The notes: a model not told the origin generated them from the letters alone. A stretch of DNA of 64,000 nucleotides from Paraburkholderia lacunae (GCF_003353175.1 NZ_QHKS01000012.1:124001-188000); one strand, 5' to 3'. Positions 50,759 to 60,183 are shown, numbered from the stretch's first letter. Numbers and translations are program-made.

Positions 50759-51057
50759 TTGTCCAGATTCTTCCTGACGCTGAAGCCGACCTAGAGGCGA
50801 TCGGCGATTACATGGCCCGCGACAACCCCCGTCGTGCGCTGGGTTTCGTGCGCGAGTTGCGCGAGAAGTGCACGCGGCTTGCCGACATTTTCCTTGCATT
50901 CCCGATCGTACCGCGCTACGAAGATCGTGGCGTGCATCACCGGGTTTATGGTGGCCACCAGATTTTCTACCGTGTCGTTGGCGAGCCTCCCGAGCGCATC
51001 GACGTTATTCACGTCCTGCACAGCGCGCGCAACTACGCCGCGATCCTTTTTCCCTGA
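50755..51057 (+). CDS. parE: ParE/RelE-type toxin
   Basis: 100 residues: MIVQILPDAEADLEAIGDYMARDNPRRALGFVRELREKC, RYEDRGVHHRVYGGHQIFYRVV and DVIHVLHSARNYAAIL, the ParE fold (strand, helix, helix, strands, VLHxARD-type end). ParE poisons gyrase in the family prototype. ATGA overlap with parD. The module sits beside an integrase relic, consistent with a mobile origin. Confidence 0.9.
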   Translation: MIVQILPDAEADLEAIGDYMARDNPRRALGFVRELREKCTRLADIFLAFPIVPRYEDRGVHHRVYGGHQIFYRVVGEPPERIDVIHVLHSARNYAAILFP

Positions 51058-51283
51058 ATTCGCGTAAGCCACCCGACGACGATCAGCACTGCTAGTGCCG
51101 GTGTAGTTTCGCCTTTGAGCGGGAGCGCGGCGCTCTGGTTGATCTACGGACCGAAATGGCAGCGAGCGAGGCGCTTCACATCCGGGGCAGTGGCGTTCTG
51201 CGCAAAGGCGGGGCTTTGTCGATTGTCAACACTTCACTGTCCGTCTATCGCGCCAGGAAACCGTTTTGTATCTGTTGAGCATC

Positions 51284-51667
51284 TTATTGGCGGATGTAGC
51301 GGTGTTGTTCAAACGCGGTTTGGCATGAAACGCAGCGGGCCGTGTAGGGCGCGGCGGCAAGCCGCTCATAGCCGATCAGGTCCCCGCACCCGACGCAAGC
51401 GCCGTAGAGGCCGGCGGCGATGCGTGCCAGCGCGGCGTCGATCTGCTGCAGTTCGTCGAAGTCGTGCCGCGCGAGCGCAGCGCGCAACTCGTCGCCCGCC
51501 TTGCGCGATGCGGTCTCGTCGGGATGCGACTCGGGGCCCAGCGCTTCGGGTGGCCGGGCTCCGGCGACATCTCCGTATTCGCCGTGTAGCGCCGCCAGCA
51601 ACTCGCGACGGCGCTCGCAGAGCCTTTGCTGTAACAGCGCGAGTTCGGAAGAGGTGAGGGTGATCAT
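51284..51667 (-). CDS. DksA/TraR-type zinc-finger protein
   Basis: 127 residues. Coiled-coil helices at about 5-30 and 55-85 (LTSSELALLQQRLCERRRELLAALHGE; DELQQIDAALARIAAGLYGA) and a C4 zinc finger CVGCGDLIGYERLAAAPYTARCVSCQ (Cys91, 94, 112, 115). This is the TraR/DksA fold that binds the secondary channel of RNA polymerase. DksA is about 150 residues; this is shorter and lacks the DksA N-terminal extension. ATG at 51667 has GAGG upstream (TTCGGAAGAGG on the plus strand reversed is weak). Confidence 0.83.
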   Translation of the reverse strand: MITLTSSELALLQQRLCERRRELLAALHGEYGDVAGARPPEALGPESHPDETASRKAGDELRAALARHDFDELQQIDAALARIAAGLYGACVGCGDLIGYERLAAAPYTARCVSCQTAFEQHRYIRQ

Positions 51668-51841
51668 GGACAGGCTCGATGTGTTCTGTAACGCTCCGCA
51701 CAACGGTGACATCGCGAAAGCCTATCGTCAGATGGCACGCGCCCCATTAAGTGTTTAACGCACCCGCCATTTGAGTCAGATCATGTTTGACGGTGATACG
51801 TTAAGTATAGGTATTGCAAATGATCGGATGGTTCGGGACAG

Positions 51842-52018
51842 TTCATCCTCTACCGGGCTTACTGCTTCGAAGGGAAGCTCACCAGCAGCAAATGGGCATC
51901 GATGACGAAATGCTAGCCGGATACTGCGCCGCGTGACATCAACGAACTCGTGGCGCGTGGCGTGCCGCGCAAATCCGGGGCAGACGGGCGAAGCGCTGCC
52001 TACGAGTTGACGGAGTAA
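51842..52018 (+). pseudogene. C-terminal relic of a Fic-family protein with an in-frame amber stop
   Basis: The frame reads FILYRAYCFEGKLTSSKWASMTKC, then TAG, then PDTAPRDINELVARGVPRKSGADGRSAAYELTE and TAA. This is the C-terminal winged helix typical of Fic/DUF4172-type proteins (LTxSKWAxxTKCSPDTALRDINxLVxRGxLxKxxxGGRSTxYxL). Where Ser is expected (KCSPD) the codon is TAG. The catalytic HxFxxGNGR core is absent. Adjacent small genes sit on both sides. Confidence 0.75.
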
Positions 52019-52027
52019 TACATCGCC

Positions 52028-52228
52028 ATGCAACGCGTTCTTATAATCAGCGGAATACTCCTCGTCGCCGCAGGTCTCGGCTGGCGATGGCTGTCGCGGC
52101 TCCCGCTCGGGCGTCTGCCCGGCGACGTCAGCATCGTACGGCCGGGGTTCAGTTTCCATTTTCCGATCGTTACGTGCATCGTTATTTCGATCGTATTGTC
52201 GATCCTGATCTGGCTGTTCAGGCGATGA
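52028..52228 (+). CDS. DUF2905 membrane protein
   Basis: 66 residues: MQRVLIISGILLVAAGLGWRWLSRLPLGRLPGDVSIVRPGFSFHFPIVTCIVISIVLSILIWLF, the DUF2905 pattern: a helix, a GRLPGDI-like amphipathic loop, then a second helix. Inner membrane, unknown function. It begins nine bases after the Fic relic. Confidence 0.88.
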   Translation: MQRVLIISGILLVAAGLGWRWLSRLPLGRLPGDVSIVRPGFSFHFPIVTCIVISIVLSILIWLFRR

Positions 52229-52251
52229 GCCCGAGACGCTCGTTCACAAGG

Positions 52252-52298
52252 AAACGGCCGCAGCCGCGCGAATTGACGCTAGCGATCCGCGGCCGTTT
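52252..52298. terminator. Bidirectional terminator
   Basis: AAACGGCCGC and GCGGCCGTTT form a perfect 10-bp stem with a 27-base loop, between the DUF2905 gene and the convergent membrane protein. A and T runs lie at both ends. Confidence 0.7.
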
Positions 52299-52327
52299 TA
52301 ACTAGCCGACTAACTCGCGGGAGGGCA

Positions 52328-52855
52328 TCAGCCCGTCGCCGCGCCCGTTCCACCGGCCTCTGCCTCCTTCCTCTCGAGGCGCAGATACATATCGGCCGCG
52401 ACCAGCCCGAACACGATATGGCAGATGAAGCTCACCCACCCGCGGGCCTCCGCGAACCATGGGAAAAACGCGGTCATGCCGTAGAAATTGACCAGGTACA
52501 CCGCCACGCCGAACAGCCCGCCGGCGAGCGAGGCCATTCCGACGCTCGAATCGAGGCTGAACGGCGCCATGATCACCGCGAGAATGATGGCGAAAACGAT
52601 CGCTAGCACGAAGTGGACGATCAGCGCCGCCAGCATGACGCCGGCGGCGAATGTCGCAGGCTGTGCCAGCGCATCGCGGCCAAGGACGATCGCCGCGATC
52701 ATCCTTGGCGGCCCCCATGGGCTCTGCCCGATCGCCCACATCGCGAGGATCTCGAGCACGAGGAACACGGCGCCTGCGACGCAGCCGCCGATCACCGCTG
52801 CGCGCCAGTCCGGCATGCGGCGCGCAAAGTGGTGCGAATGCATGTGAAGTTCCAT
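52328..52855 (-). CDS. Four-helix integral membrane protein
   Basis: 175 residues with a charged N-terminus (MELHMHSHHFARRMPDW, many His) then hydrophobic segments at about 19-42, 63-97, 107-128 and 137-157, and a Lys/Glu tail. AAGGAGG precedes the ATG. It resembles DUF1440/YagU-like sequences only in having small polytopic organisation; I assign no family. It is the last gene before a stretch without genes. Confidence 0.7.
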   Translation of the reverse strand: MELHMHSHHFARRMPDWRAAVIGGCVAGAVFLVLEILAMWAIGQSPWGPPRMIAAIVLGRDALAQPATFAAGVMLAALIVHFVLAIVFAIILAVIMAPFSLDSSVGMASLAGGLFGVAVYLVNFYGMTAFFPWFAEARGWVSFICHIVFGLVAADMYLRLERKEAEAGGTGAATG

Positions 52856-53559
52856 GATGACCTCCTTGAGCGCGGCAGATTTTCACCGCTCTCGCTAGTC
52901 ATTTTAGAAAAATCTGCAAAAACGTGCGGCGGCGCCCCGGATCACCAGCCGACCGGCGCGGCGCTGTCACTGCACATGCGCGCAGGCGATTGAGCGTGGC
53001 CAGGTCGACCTGCGAATCGGCTCAGCGGAGCACATGCCGTTTGAAGACTGCTCCCTACGTCAGGTGCAGGAGCACACGCACGTCGCGGATGATGAACGAC
53101 AGCCGCGGCCGCATCGCCCCGATGCGCTGGCCGTCGGGAGGCCAAACCGAGCAGGGCAGCGGCAGGCTGGCGATCCGCTGTTCGGCAGATGCCTCAAGAA
53201 GCTGGATAGGGTCATGACTGCTGTCTCCTACTGGCAATATCGCAGCGCCTTGGGCGCGAGGTGATGGCTCGACGTTCAGGCCAGATCATTTTTCTATCTT
53301 CGAGCGCCTGTTAATCACATCGATCCAGGACGGCGGAATGAATACCGATAGCGATGGTGCGATGCTGTCGCAGCAGCATTCATGCGGGCCCCGGTCGCTG
53401 GCTTCCGGCGAGGCGGATTATGTCTCCGGCGTGACCGTTGCGGCGACGGATGTGACACCGGTCTCTCAGCTTTCCGAACGCTCACCTGGAAAAACCGGCG
53501 TGCCGTTTTCAGGCGATGCGGCGGTTTGCTGCCGCGCGACGTGAACGTCGCCCCACGCG
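52856..53559. other. Intergenic region, 704 bp
   Basis: No protein-like frame with a start signal. A 68-codon frame from 53338 (MNTDSDGAMLSQQ) contains DYVSGVTVAATDVTPVS, which looks protein-like, but is too short to name and lacks a ribosome site. No palindromes or RNAs noted. Confidence 0.3.
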
Positions 53560-56500
53560 CTAGCCCGCTGTCGGCGCCCTGGCTTCGTGATGGTGATCCG
53601 CGGCGAGGAACATATACATGGCCGGCACCACGAACAAGGTAAAGAGGGTGCCGATCGACAGCCCCGTGAAGATGACGAGCCCCATCGCGTTGCGGCCCGC
53701 GGCGCCTGCCCCCGAGGCGATCACGAGCGGCACCACGCCGAGCACCATCGAGCCCGTCGTCATCAGAATCGGGCGCAGCCGCACGCCCGCTGCTTCCTCC
53801 AGCGCTTCGCGCTTCGATCGGCCGGCACGCTGCAACTCGTTGGCGAACTGCACGATCAGGATTCCGTGCTTGCTGACGAGCCCCATCAGCGTGACGAGCC
53901 CGACCTGCGTATAGATGTTGAGCGTCGTCAAGCCGACGTTGATGAAGATCAGCGCGCCGAAGAGCGCCATCGGTACCGAAATCAGGATCACGATCGGGTC
54001 GCGGAAACTTTCGAATTGCGCGGCCAGCGCGAGAAACACGATGATCGTCGCGAACATCAGCGTGATGACGAAGCCGCCGGATTCCTGCACGAACTGCCGT
54101 GACAGGCCCGAGTAATCCGCCGCATATCCCGCGGGCGCAACCTGGGCGGTCGCCTTGCGCAGGAAATCGAGCACCTCGCCTTGCGACACGCCCGGCACGA
54201 TCACGCCCGAGATCGTCGCGGAGTTGAGTTGCTGGAAGTGGTTGATGGACTCCGGCACGACGTTGTGCTCGATATGAGCAATCGTCGAAGCGGGAATGAC
54301 ACTGCCGTCCGGCGTGCGCAGGTAGTAATCGAGGACCTGCGAAGGATTCAGCCGGTCGGTCTGCAACACCTGCGGAATCACTTTGTACGACCGTCCTGCA
54401 ATCGAAAAGTAGTTCACGTAACCGCCTCCGAGCGCCGAGCCGAGCGCCTGCCCGACATCGCTCTGCGAGAGCCCGAGCGAGGCCACCTTGTCGCGGTCGA
54501 CCACGAGCCTGGCCTCCGGCTTGTCGAGCTTGAGATCGCTGTCGACGAAGAAGAACATCCCGCTCGCCCGCGCTTTTTGCAGGACCGCCTGCGATACCTC
54601 GTTGAGATTCTCGAAAGGCTCGGTGGTGCTGATGACGAACTGCACCGGCAGCCCTTGCGAACCCGGCAGCGGCGGAAACTGGAACGCCGCGACGCGTGCA
54701 CCGGCGATCTCATTCCATTTCTGCTGCAGTTCCTGCTGCAACTGCGTCGCGCCCTTGCTGCGCTTGTCCCATGTCTTGAACAGCACGCCGCCGATCCCCT
54801 GATTGAGGGTGGGCGCGCCGGTGAGCTGGAACATCTGCGCATATTCGGGAAGCCGTTTGGAGATATCGAAGACCTGATCCGCATACATCTGCATCTGCTG
54901 GATCGTCGCATTCGGGGGGCCCTGGATCTGCGACAGCACGATGCCCTGATCTTCCTGCGGCGCGAGTTCCGATTTCGACGTCATGAACAGGTAGACCGCA
55001 CCGCCGAGCAGCAGGGCGCCCATCACGGTGAACACCGGCCAGGTGTCGAGCGTCGCATGCAACAGCCGGCCGTAGCCTCGATGCACGCGTTCGAACTGGC
55101 GGTCGACGAAGCGCGCGAAGCGTCCGGACTCCTGGTCCACGCGAAAAAAGCGCGAGCACATCATCGGCGACAACGTCAGCGCGATCACGCCGGACACCGT
55201 TACCGCACCCGCGAGCGAGAACGCGAACTCGGTGAAGAGGGCGCCCGTCAGGCCGCCCTGGAAACCGATCGGCACATACACGGCGACCAGCACGACGGTC
55301 ATCGCGAGGATCGGCCCGCCGAGTTCGCGCGCGGCGATCCTGGCGGCATCGAAGGGCGTCTTTCCTTCCTGATTCATATGACGATCGACGTTTTCGACGA
55401 CGATGATCGCGTCGTCGACGACGAGCCCGATCGCCAGCACGAGCGCCAGCAGCGTCAGCAGATTGATCGAATAGCCGAGCAGCTGCATCACGAAGAACGT
55501 GCCGATCAGCGACAGCGGCATCGCGATAACCGGCACGATGACCGCGCGGAAACTGCCGAGGAACAGAAAGATCACCGCGGTGACGATCAGGAGCGCCTCG
55601 ACCAGCGTCTTGATGACTTCGGTGATCGCCGTGTTGACGAAATCGGTTGCGTCATAAACGATCTCCCCCGTCATGCCGACCGGGAACTGCTTCTGCAGCG
55701 ATGGAAAAACGGCGCGCACGCGCTTGGCCACGTCGAGGATATTCGCGTCCGGCGCGACCTTGATGCCGATGAACACTGACCGCTTGCCGCTGAAGGCGAC
55801 GTTGAAGTCGTAGCTGTCGGCGCCGAGCACGACGTTCGCGATGTCCTCGAGGCGCACGATCGCGCCGTTCTTCTGCTTGACGACGAGTTGCCTGAAGTCG
55901 TCGACGGTATGCAGGTCGGTGCCCGCGTTCAGGTCGACGCTGACCATTTGTCCTTTGGTCGTGCCGAGCGTCGCGAGGTAGTTGTTGTTGCCGAGCGCCG
56001 TATAGACGTCGGCTGCCGTTACGCCGTGCGCGGCGAGGCGCGTCGAATCGAGCCACGCGCGCAACGCGAACTGCCGGCCGCCGAGAATTTCCGCCGTCTG
56101 CACGCCTTCGACCGAGTCGAGTTTGGGCTTGACCACGCGCAGCAGATAATCGGTGACGTTGTTGCTCGGCAGCACGTCGCTGTAGAAACCCATGTACATC
56201 GCGTCGGTGGTTTGCCCGACCTGTACCTTCAACACCGGCTGCTGCGCTTGCGGCGGTAACTGGTTGCGCACCGACTGGATCTGCGTGTTGATTTCAGTCA
56301 GTGCACGGTTCGCGTCATAGTTCAGGCGCAACGTTGCGGTAATGGTCGACACGCCGGTGCTGCTCGTCGAGGACAGGTAGTCGATGCCTTGCGCCTGGGC
56401 GATCGCCGCCTCGAGCGGCTGCGTGATAAAGCCGGCGACGGTATCGGCGTTCGCGCCGTAGTAGGCGGTGCTGATCGTCACGACCGCGTTTTCGGTCTGC

Positions 56501-56613
56501 GGATACTGGCTGACCTTCAGGGCGGCGAGCGAGCGCAGCCCGAGCACGAGGATCAGCAGGCTGACCACGGAAGCGAGCACGGGCCGCTGGATGAAGAGAT
56601 CGGTGAATTTCAT
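53560..56613 (-). CDS. RND multidrug efflux pump, inner-membrane permease
   Basis: 1017 residues; the proton-driven pump of a tripartite efflux system. FTDLFIQRPVLASVVSLLILVLGL is the conserved first helix and GLVVDDAIIVVENV carries the two Asp residues of the proton relay in helix 4. Two large periplasmic loops follow helices 1 and 7, the normal HAE1 family layout. Its ATG is 12 bases after the adaptor stop; the outer-membrane gene precedes both. It is closest in style to MexF/AcrB-type HAE1 pumps; substrates are unknown. Confidence 0.92.
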   Translation of the reverse strand: MKFTDLFIQRPVLASVVSLLILVLGLRSLAALKVSQYPQTENAVVTISTAYYGANADTVAGFITQPLEAAIAQAQGIDYLSSTSSTGVSTITATLRLNYDANRALTEINTQIQSVRNQLPPQAQQPVLKVQVGQTTDAMYMGFYSDVLPSNNVTDYLLRVVKPKLDSVEGVQTAEILGGRQFALRAWLDSTRLAAHGVTAADVYTALGNNNYLATLGTTKGQMVSVDLNAGTDLHTVDDFRQLVVKQKNGAIVRLEDIANVVLGADSYDFNVAFSGKRSVFIGIKVAPDANILDVAKRVRAVFPSLQKQFPVGMTGEIVYDATDFVNTAITEVIKTLVEALLIVTAVIFLFLGSFRAVIVPVIAMPLSLIGTFFVMQLLGYSINLLTLLALVLAIGLVVDDAIIVVENVDRHMNQEGKTPFDAARIAARELGGPILAMTVVLVAVYVPIGFQGGLTGALFTEFAFSLAGAVTVSGVIALTLSPMMCSRFFRVDQESGRFARFVDRQFERVHRGYGRLLHATLDTWPVFTVMGALLLGGAVYLFMTSKSELAPQEDQGIVLSQIQGPPNATIQQMQMYADQVFDISKRLPEYAQMFQLTGAPTLNQGIGGVLFKTWDKRSKGATQLQQELQQKWNEIAGARVAAFQFPPLPGSQGLPVQFVISTTEPFENLNEVSQAVLQKARASGMFFFVDSDLKLDKPEARLVVDRDKVASLGLSQSDVGQALGSALGGGYVNYFSIAGRSYKVIPQVLQTDRLNPSQVLDYYLRTPDGSVIPASTIAHIEHNVVPESINHFQQLNSATISGVIVPGVSQGEVLDFLRKATAQVAPAGYAADYSGLSRQFVQESGGFVITLMFATIIVFLALAAQFESFRDPIVILISVPMALFGALIFINVGLTTLNIYTQVGLVTLMGLVSKHGILIVQFANELQRAGRSKREALEEAAGVRLRPILMTTGSMVLGVVPLVIASGAGAAGRNAMGLVIFTGLSIGTLFTLFVVPAMYMFLAADHHHEARAPTAG

Positions 56614-56625
56614 CGCGCGGCCTCT

Positions 56626-57777
56626 CTATTGTTCCTGAGGCGTCGGGTTGGGATTGTCCGCAGGCTGCACGCGATTGTCGATCACGAGCGGCACGCCGTT
56701 CTTGAGCTTGAGTTGCCCGCTCGTCACAACCTGTGTGCCTTCGGTGACGCCCTTCAGGATCGCTACCTGATCGCCGCGCGTCGGCCCCGGGGTGACGAAC
56801 ACCTGCTGTGCGACGGGCAGCGTCTTGCCCTGCGCGTTCGGTTGCGTGCCCGGTTTGACAATGAACACGGTCGCGCCGTATGGGTTGTAGGTGATGGCTG
56901 TTTGCGGCAGGGTCAGGTAGCGTTGCGCGAGCCCGGCGTCGATCTTGACGTTCGCGTACATGCCCGGCAGCAGCTTGCGCTCGTGGTTGTCCACGCTCGC
57001 TTCGATCTGCACGTTGCGCGTCGCGCTGTCGATTTTCGGATTGAGCGACTGGACCTTGCCGGTGAACGTTTGCCCGTTGAAAGCGCTGGTGTCGACCACC
57101 ACGGTCTGGCCGATCGCGAGCTGACCGAGTTGCTGCTGCGGCAGGTAGAAGTCGGCGTAGATCGGGTCGATGGCTTGCAGCGTCACGATCGCATCGCCTG
57201 GATTGATGTACTGCCCCGGATTGACCGTGGTGATGCCGAGGCGCCCCGCAAACGGCGCGCGAATGATCTTCTTTTCGACGAGCGCCGCCTGTTGCGCGAC
57301 CTGCGCTTTCTTGCCCTTCAGGTCGGCAGCATCCGCGTCGAGCTGCGCCTTGGCGATGGCCTTGATGTCGTACTGCGCCTTGTCGCGCTGGTAGACGGTC
57401 TGCGCGAGTTCTGCCGCTGCCTGCAGCGACTGAAGCTGCGCCACGTCGCTGTCGGCGTTGAGTCGGATAAGGACTTGTCCGGCCTTCGCCTCCTGCCCCG
57501 AGCTGAACGCGACCTCGCGCACGAGGCCGGCGACTTCGGTGGTCACGTCGACACCGCGCACGGCGCGCAGGCTGCCGACCGCGGCAAGCTGCGGTTGCCA
57601 CGACTGATAGCGGGCGATGACCGCCGAGACGGTGGCGGGCGGCGCGGCATTGCCTGCCATGAACTTCGCGAACATGTGTGTCCTGAACTGGTTGAAGCCG
57701 ACGAGCGCCGCCAGCAGCAGGCCGACACAGATCAGCATGATCGTCATCCGCCTGGTCATCCCTGGTTTTTCAGTCAT
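56626..57777 (-). CDS. RND efflux periplasmic adaptor (membrane fusion protein)
   Basis: 383 residues. N-terminal helix IMLICVGLLLAALVGFNQF is a membrane anchor with no lipobox. The lipoyl halves are GSLRAVRGVDVTTEVAGLVREVAFSSGQEAKAGQVLIRLN and KKIIRAPFAGRLGITTVNPGQYINPGDAIVTL, with a helical hairpin between (LAQTVYQRDKAQYDIKAIAKAQLDADAADLKG), then the beta barrel and membrane-proximal domains. The start at 57777 has AAGGAC upstream; an ATG 36 bases before is unsupported. Middle gene of the OMF-adaptor-RND operon. Confidence 0.92.
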   Translation of the reverse strand: MTEKPGMTRRMTIMLICVGLLLAALVGFNQFRTHMFAKFMAGNAAPPATVSAVIARYQSWQPQLAAVGSLRAVRGVDVTTEVAGLVREVAFSSGQEAKAGQVLIRLNADSDVAQLQSLQAAAELAQTVYQRDKAQYDIKAIAKAQLDADAADLKGKKAQVAQQAALVEKKIIRAPFAGRLGITTVNPGQYINPGDAIVTLQAIDPIYADFYLPQQQLGQLAIGQTVVVDTSAFNGQTFTGKVQSLNPKIDSATRNVQIEASVDNHERKLLPGMYANVKIDAGLAQRYLTLPQTAITYNPYGATVFIVKPGTQPNAQGKTLPVAQQVFVTPGPTRGDQVAILKGVTEGTQVVTSGQLKLKNGVPLVIDNRVQPADNPNPTPQEQ

Positions 57778-57890
57778 CGTTATGTCCTTCTTCGGCATCG
57801 GGCGAGGCGCCAAAGCTTATGGTCCTGACAGAGCGTGTTGCCAGGCGAGTGTTGCCAGGCGCGGTGCGGCGAGTCTCCTGTCGGGTCGTG

Positions 57891-59405
57891 TTATTGCGTG
57901 GTGGGCGTGGTGGGTGCGGCTGAGGCGTTCCACCAGCCGCCGCCGAGCGCCTGAAACAGCGCTGCGGTGTCGGCATAGCGCGACGCCTGCGCCTGCGCGA
58001 GGCTCACCACCGTTTGCTGGTACTGGCGTTGGGCGTCGAGGAGCGACAGGTAGCTCACGCCGCCGACCCGATACTGTCCGCGCGTGAGATCGAGTGAGTC
58101 GCTGGCGGCGCGCCACGCGTCGGTCTGCGCTTTCAGGCCGGAGGCGTCGTGATCGAGCGCGCGCAGCGAGTCGGCCACGTTCTGGAACGCGAGCAGCACC
58201 GTTTCGCGGTATTGCGCGTCGGCCTGCTCGTACGCCGCTTCGGCCGCGCGCTTCTGCGCACTCAGCTGGCCACCGTGGAAGAGCGGTTGCAGCAGGGTGC
58301 CGCCGAAGCTCCAGATCGTGCTGCCGGCTCTGAATACCTGCGCGGGTGTCAGCGCCTCGGCGCCGTAGCTGGCGGACAGCGTGATCTGCGGGTACAGCGC
58401 GGCGGTGGCCACGCCGATTTGCGCGCTGGCCTGATGCAGCACGGCGTCGGCGGCGAGGATGTCGGGCCGCTGCCGCACCAGGGCCGACGGCAGGCTCACC
58501 GGCAGCGTCGCGGGCAACGAAAACATGTCGAGCCTGAATTCGGGCAGCGTGGCGTCGCTGGGCAGTTTGCCGGCGAGTACGGCAAGCTGGTGGCGTACCT
58601 GATCGAGCTGTTGCCGCAGGGGCGGCAGCGTTGCGCGGGTTTGCGCGAGCAGCGTCTGCTGCGCGAGCACCGCCGTGCGGCCGACGCCGCCCAGTTCGAA
58701 CTGCTTGCCGAGCACCCCGAGCTGCTCATCCTCCTCGGAGGCGATGCGCTCGGTGGCGTCGATCTGGGCGCGCAGCGACGCTTCCTTGACCGCTGCCGTC
58801 ACGATGTTGGCCGACATCGCGAGATAGGCAGCCTGCAACTGGTAGCTCTGGTAGTCGACTTGCGCGTGCAGCGCTTCGAGTTCGCGCCGCGTTCCGCCGA
58901 ATACGTCGAGCTTGTACGACACGTTCACCGACGCGTTGTAAAGATTGAATTCCTTGGTGAGTCCAGGCTGGCCGAACGTGATTCCGTTCAATTTTTCGCG
59001 CGTGGCGCCAAGTTGCGCATCGACGCCCGGTAGAAGCGTGCCGCCGGCTTGCGCCAGGAAGTTTTCGCGGGCCTGCCGCAATGCGGCCTGCGCCGCGGCG
59101 ACGTTCGGGCTGTTGGAGAAAGCCTCGCGGATCAGCGTATCGAGCGGTTCGCAATGAAAGAGCGCCCACCAGCCGGCGGGAATGTCCTGGCCCGGCGCAA
59201 AGTGCTGCGGCAAACCGGCGGCGCCCGGCGCGGAGGCCGTCTGCTCGGGCAAAGGGGTGGCGGTGTAGGTGTCGGTGGCGGGCGCTGGGGGCGTGCGATA
59301 GTCCGGACCCACCATGCAGCCGGCCAATGCAGCGCAGCCGCAAAGCGCGGCGCAGCGCGTGGCGTACTGAGGCCGCCAGACAAAACGCGGGTTAGCGTCG
59401 ATCAT
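57891..59405 (-). CDS. Outer-membrane efflux factor (NodT/OprM family lipoprotein)
   Basis: 504 residues. Lipobox CAALAGC (Cys30) gives the lipid anchor; two OEP repeats follow, with long helices and beta strands: EAFSNSPNVAAAQAALRQARENFLAQ and VLHQASAQIGVATAALYPQITLSASYG, then TVLLAFQNVADSLRALDHDASGLKAQT. Proteins of this family form the TolC-like duct. It is the first gene of the efflux operon on this strand (OMF then adaptor then permease). No regulator gene is adjacent. Confidence 0.92.
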   Translation of the reverse strand: MIDANPRFVWRPQYATRCAALCGCAALAGCMVGPDYRTPPAPATDTYTATPLPEQTASAPGAAGLPQHFAPGQDIPAGWWALFHCEPLDTLIREAFSNSPNVAAAQAALRQARENFLAQAGGTLLPGVDAQLGATREKLNGITFGQPGLTKEFNLYNASVNVSYKLDVFGGTRRELEALHAQVDYQSYQLQAAYLAMSANIVTAAVKEASLRAQIDATERIASEEDEQLGVLGKQFELGGVGRTAVLAQQTLLAQTRATLPPLRQQLDQVRHQLAVLAGKLPSDATLPEFRLDMFSLPATLPVSLPSALVRQRPDILAADAVLHQASAQIGVATAALYPQITLSASYGAEALTPAQVFRAGSTIWSFGGTLLQPLFHGGQLSAQKRAAEAAYEQADAQYRETVLLAFQNVADSLRALDHDASGLKAQTDAWRAASDSLDLTRGQYRVGGVSYLSLLDAQRQYQQTVVSLAQAQASRYADTAALFQALGGGWWNASAAPTTPTTQ

Positions 59406-59872
59406 CGATCCACCTTATGTCGCCTGCGTTTAGCCTAAACGAAGGAGCGCACGCGGATATTCAGGCAACGTGAACTTTCGATGTTTTTCCCGGCGCCGGG
59501 TTCATCGCGCCGGTCGATCTCTGCGCGTAGCCTAGCACGGTCGATTGCTGCGCTCACGCGCGAGATCACGTAGTCACGGTTCGGTCGACTGGCGATGTCG
59601 TTTTGATGGGTCGCGGGCAGCGGCGTTTGACCAGGCCGCGTCGAGGAAAACCCTGGTGCGCCCGGGTCGGACGTGACGAACGACTCGCTTCGCATCGCGA
59701 GGAGCCGTGCCAACGTGGGGAAGGTCAGATTCTGCAGGCTGTATTTTTTGCGCGGCAGGCTGCGGCGGGCCCAGGCAGGCGTTAGCCGGCCGTTCAGCCC
59801 GCCTCATATCGACAGCGTGATCGACGCACGCGATTGGCGCGCTGCGCGGGTTGTCAGCGCGACAATGCAGCG
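59406..59872. other. Intergenic region, 467 bp
   Basis: Upstream of the efflux operon. No convincing frame, RNA or strong palindrome seen. Confidence 0.3.
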
Positions 59873-60109
59873 TCAATGCTTGCGATGACCCGGCCAGCCA
59901 ACATGCAGATGATGCCGGTCGATGTGCCAGCCCGATGTCCATCTCCGGGCGTTTTCCACTCCGTCATGCATGAGCAGAATCACGACCAGAAACGCGAGAC
60001 CAGCCAGCCCACAGAGGATGGCGAGGAGATCGTCGACAGATCCATATGACTGGACATGAACCGCCGCCGATCCCAGGAACTTCATGACGACGCTAGCAAA
60101 TTCACTCAT
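59873..60109 (-). CDS. 78-residue membrane protein, unknown function
   Basis: MSEFASVVMKFLGSAAVHVQ, then a single strong helix (LLAILCGLAGLAFLVVILLM) and a His-rich tail (GWHIDRHHLHVGWPGHRKH), so it may bind metal near the membrane surface. AGGAGG precedes the ATG. A GTACGG half-site sits 67 bp upstream, the same spacing as in the small-gene island 35 kb away. No family is recognised. Confidence 0.6.
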   Translation of the reverse strand: MSEFASVVMKFLGSAAVHVQSYGSVDDLLAILCGLAGLAFLVVILLMHDGVENARRWTSGWHIDRHHLHVGWPGHRKH

Positions 60110-60169
60110 GGCGCCTCCTGATCAGGACACGGCCATGAATTCATTTTAGTTAATCGCACGCGGAACGTT

Positions 60170-60183
60170 AATGGGGACCGTAC
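60170..60183 (-). promoter_or_regulatory. GTACGG half-site at the standard spacing
   Basis: On the minus strand GTACGG-TC-CCCATT; the first half is perfect, the second is not. Centred 67 bp before the ATG at 60109. Confidence 0.3.

Noticed and set aside
53338..53544. 68-codon frame downstream of the RND permease
   Set aside because: Looks partly protein-like (DYVSGVTVAATDVTPVS) but no start signal and no recognisable family.
54181..55779. 532-codon plus-strand frame inside the RND permease gene
   Set aside because: Antisense shadow of a conserved gene in GC-rich DNA; Arg/His/Asp-rich with no domain.
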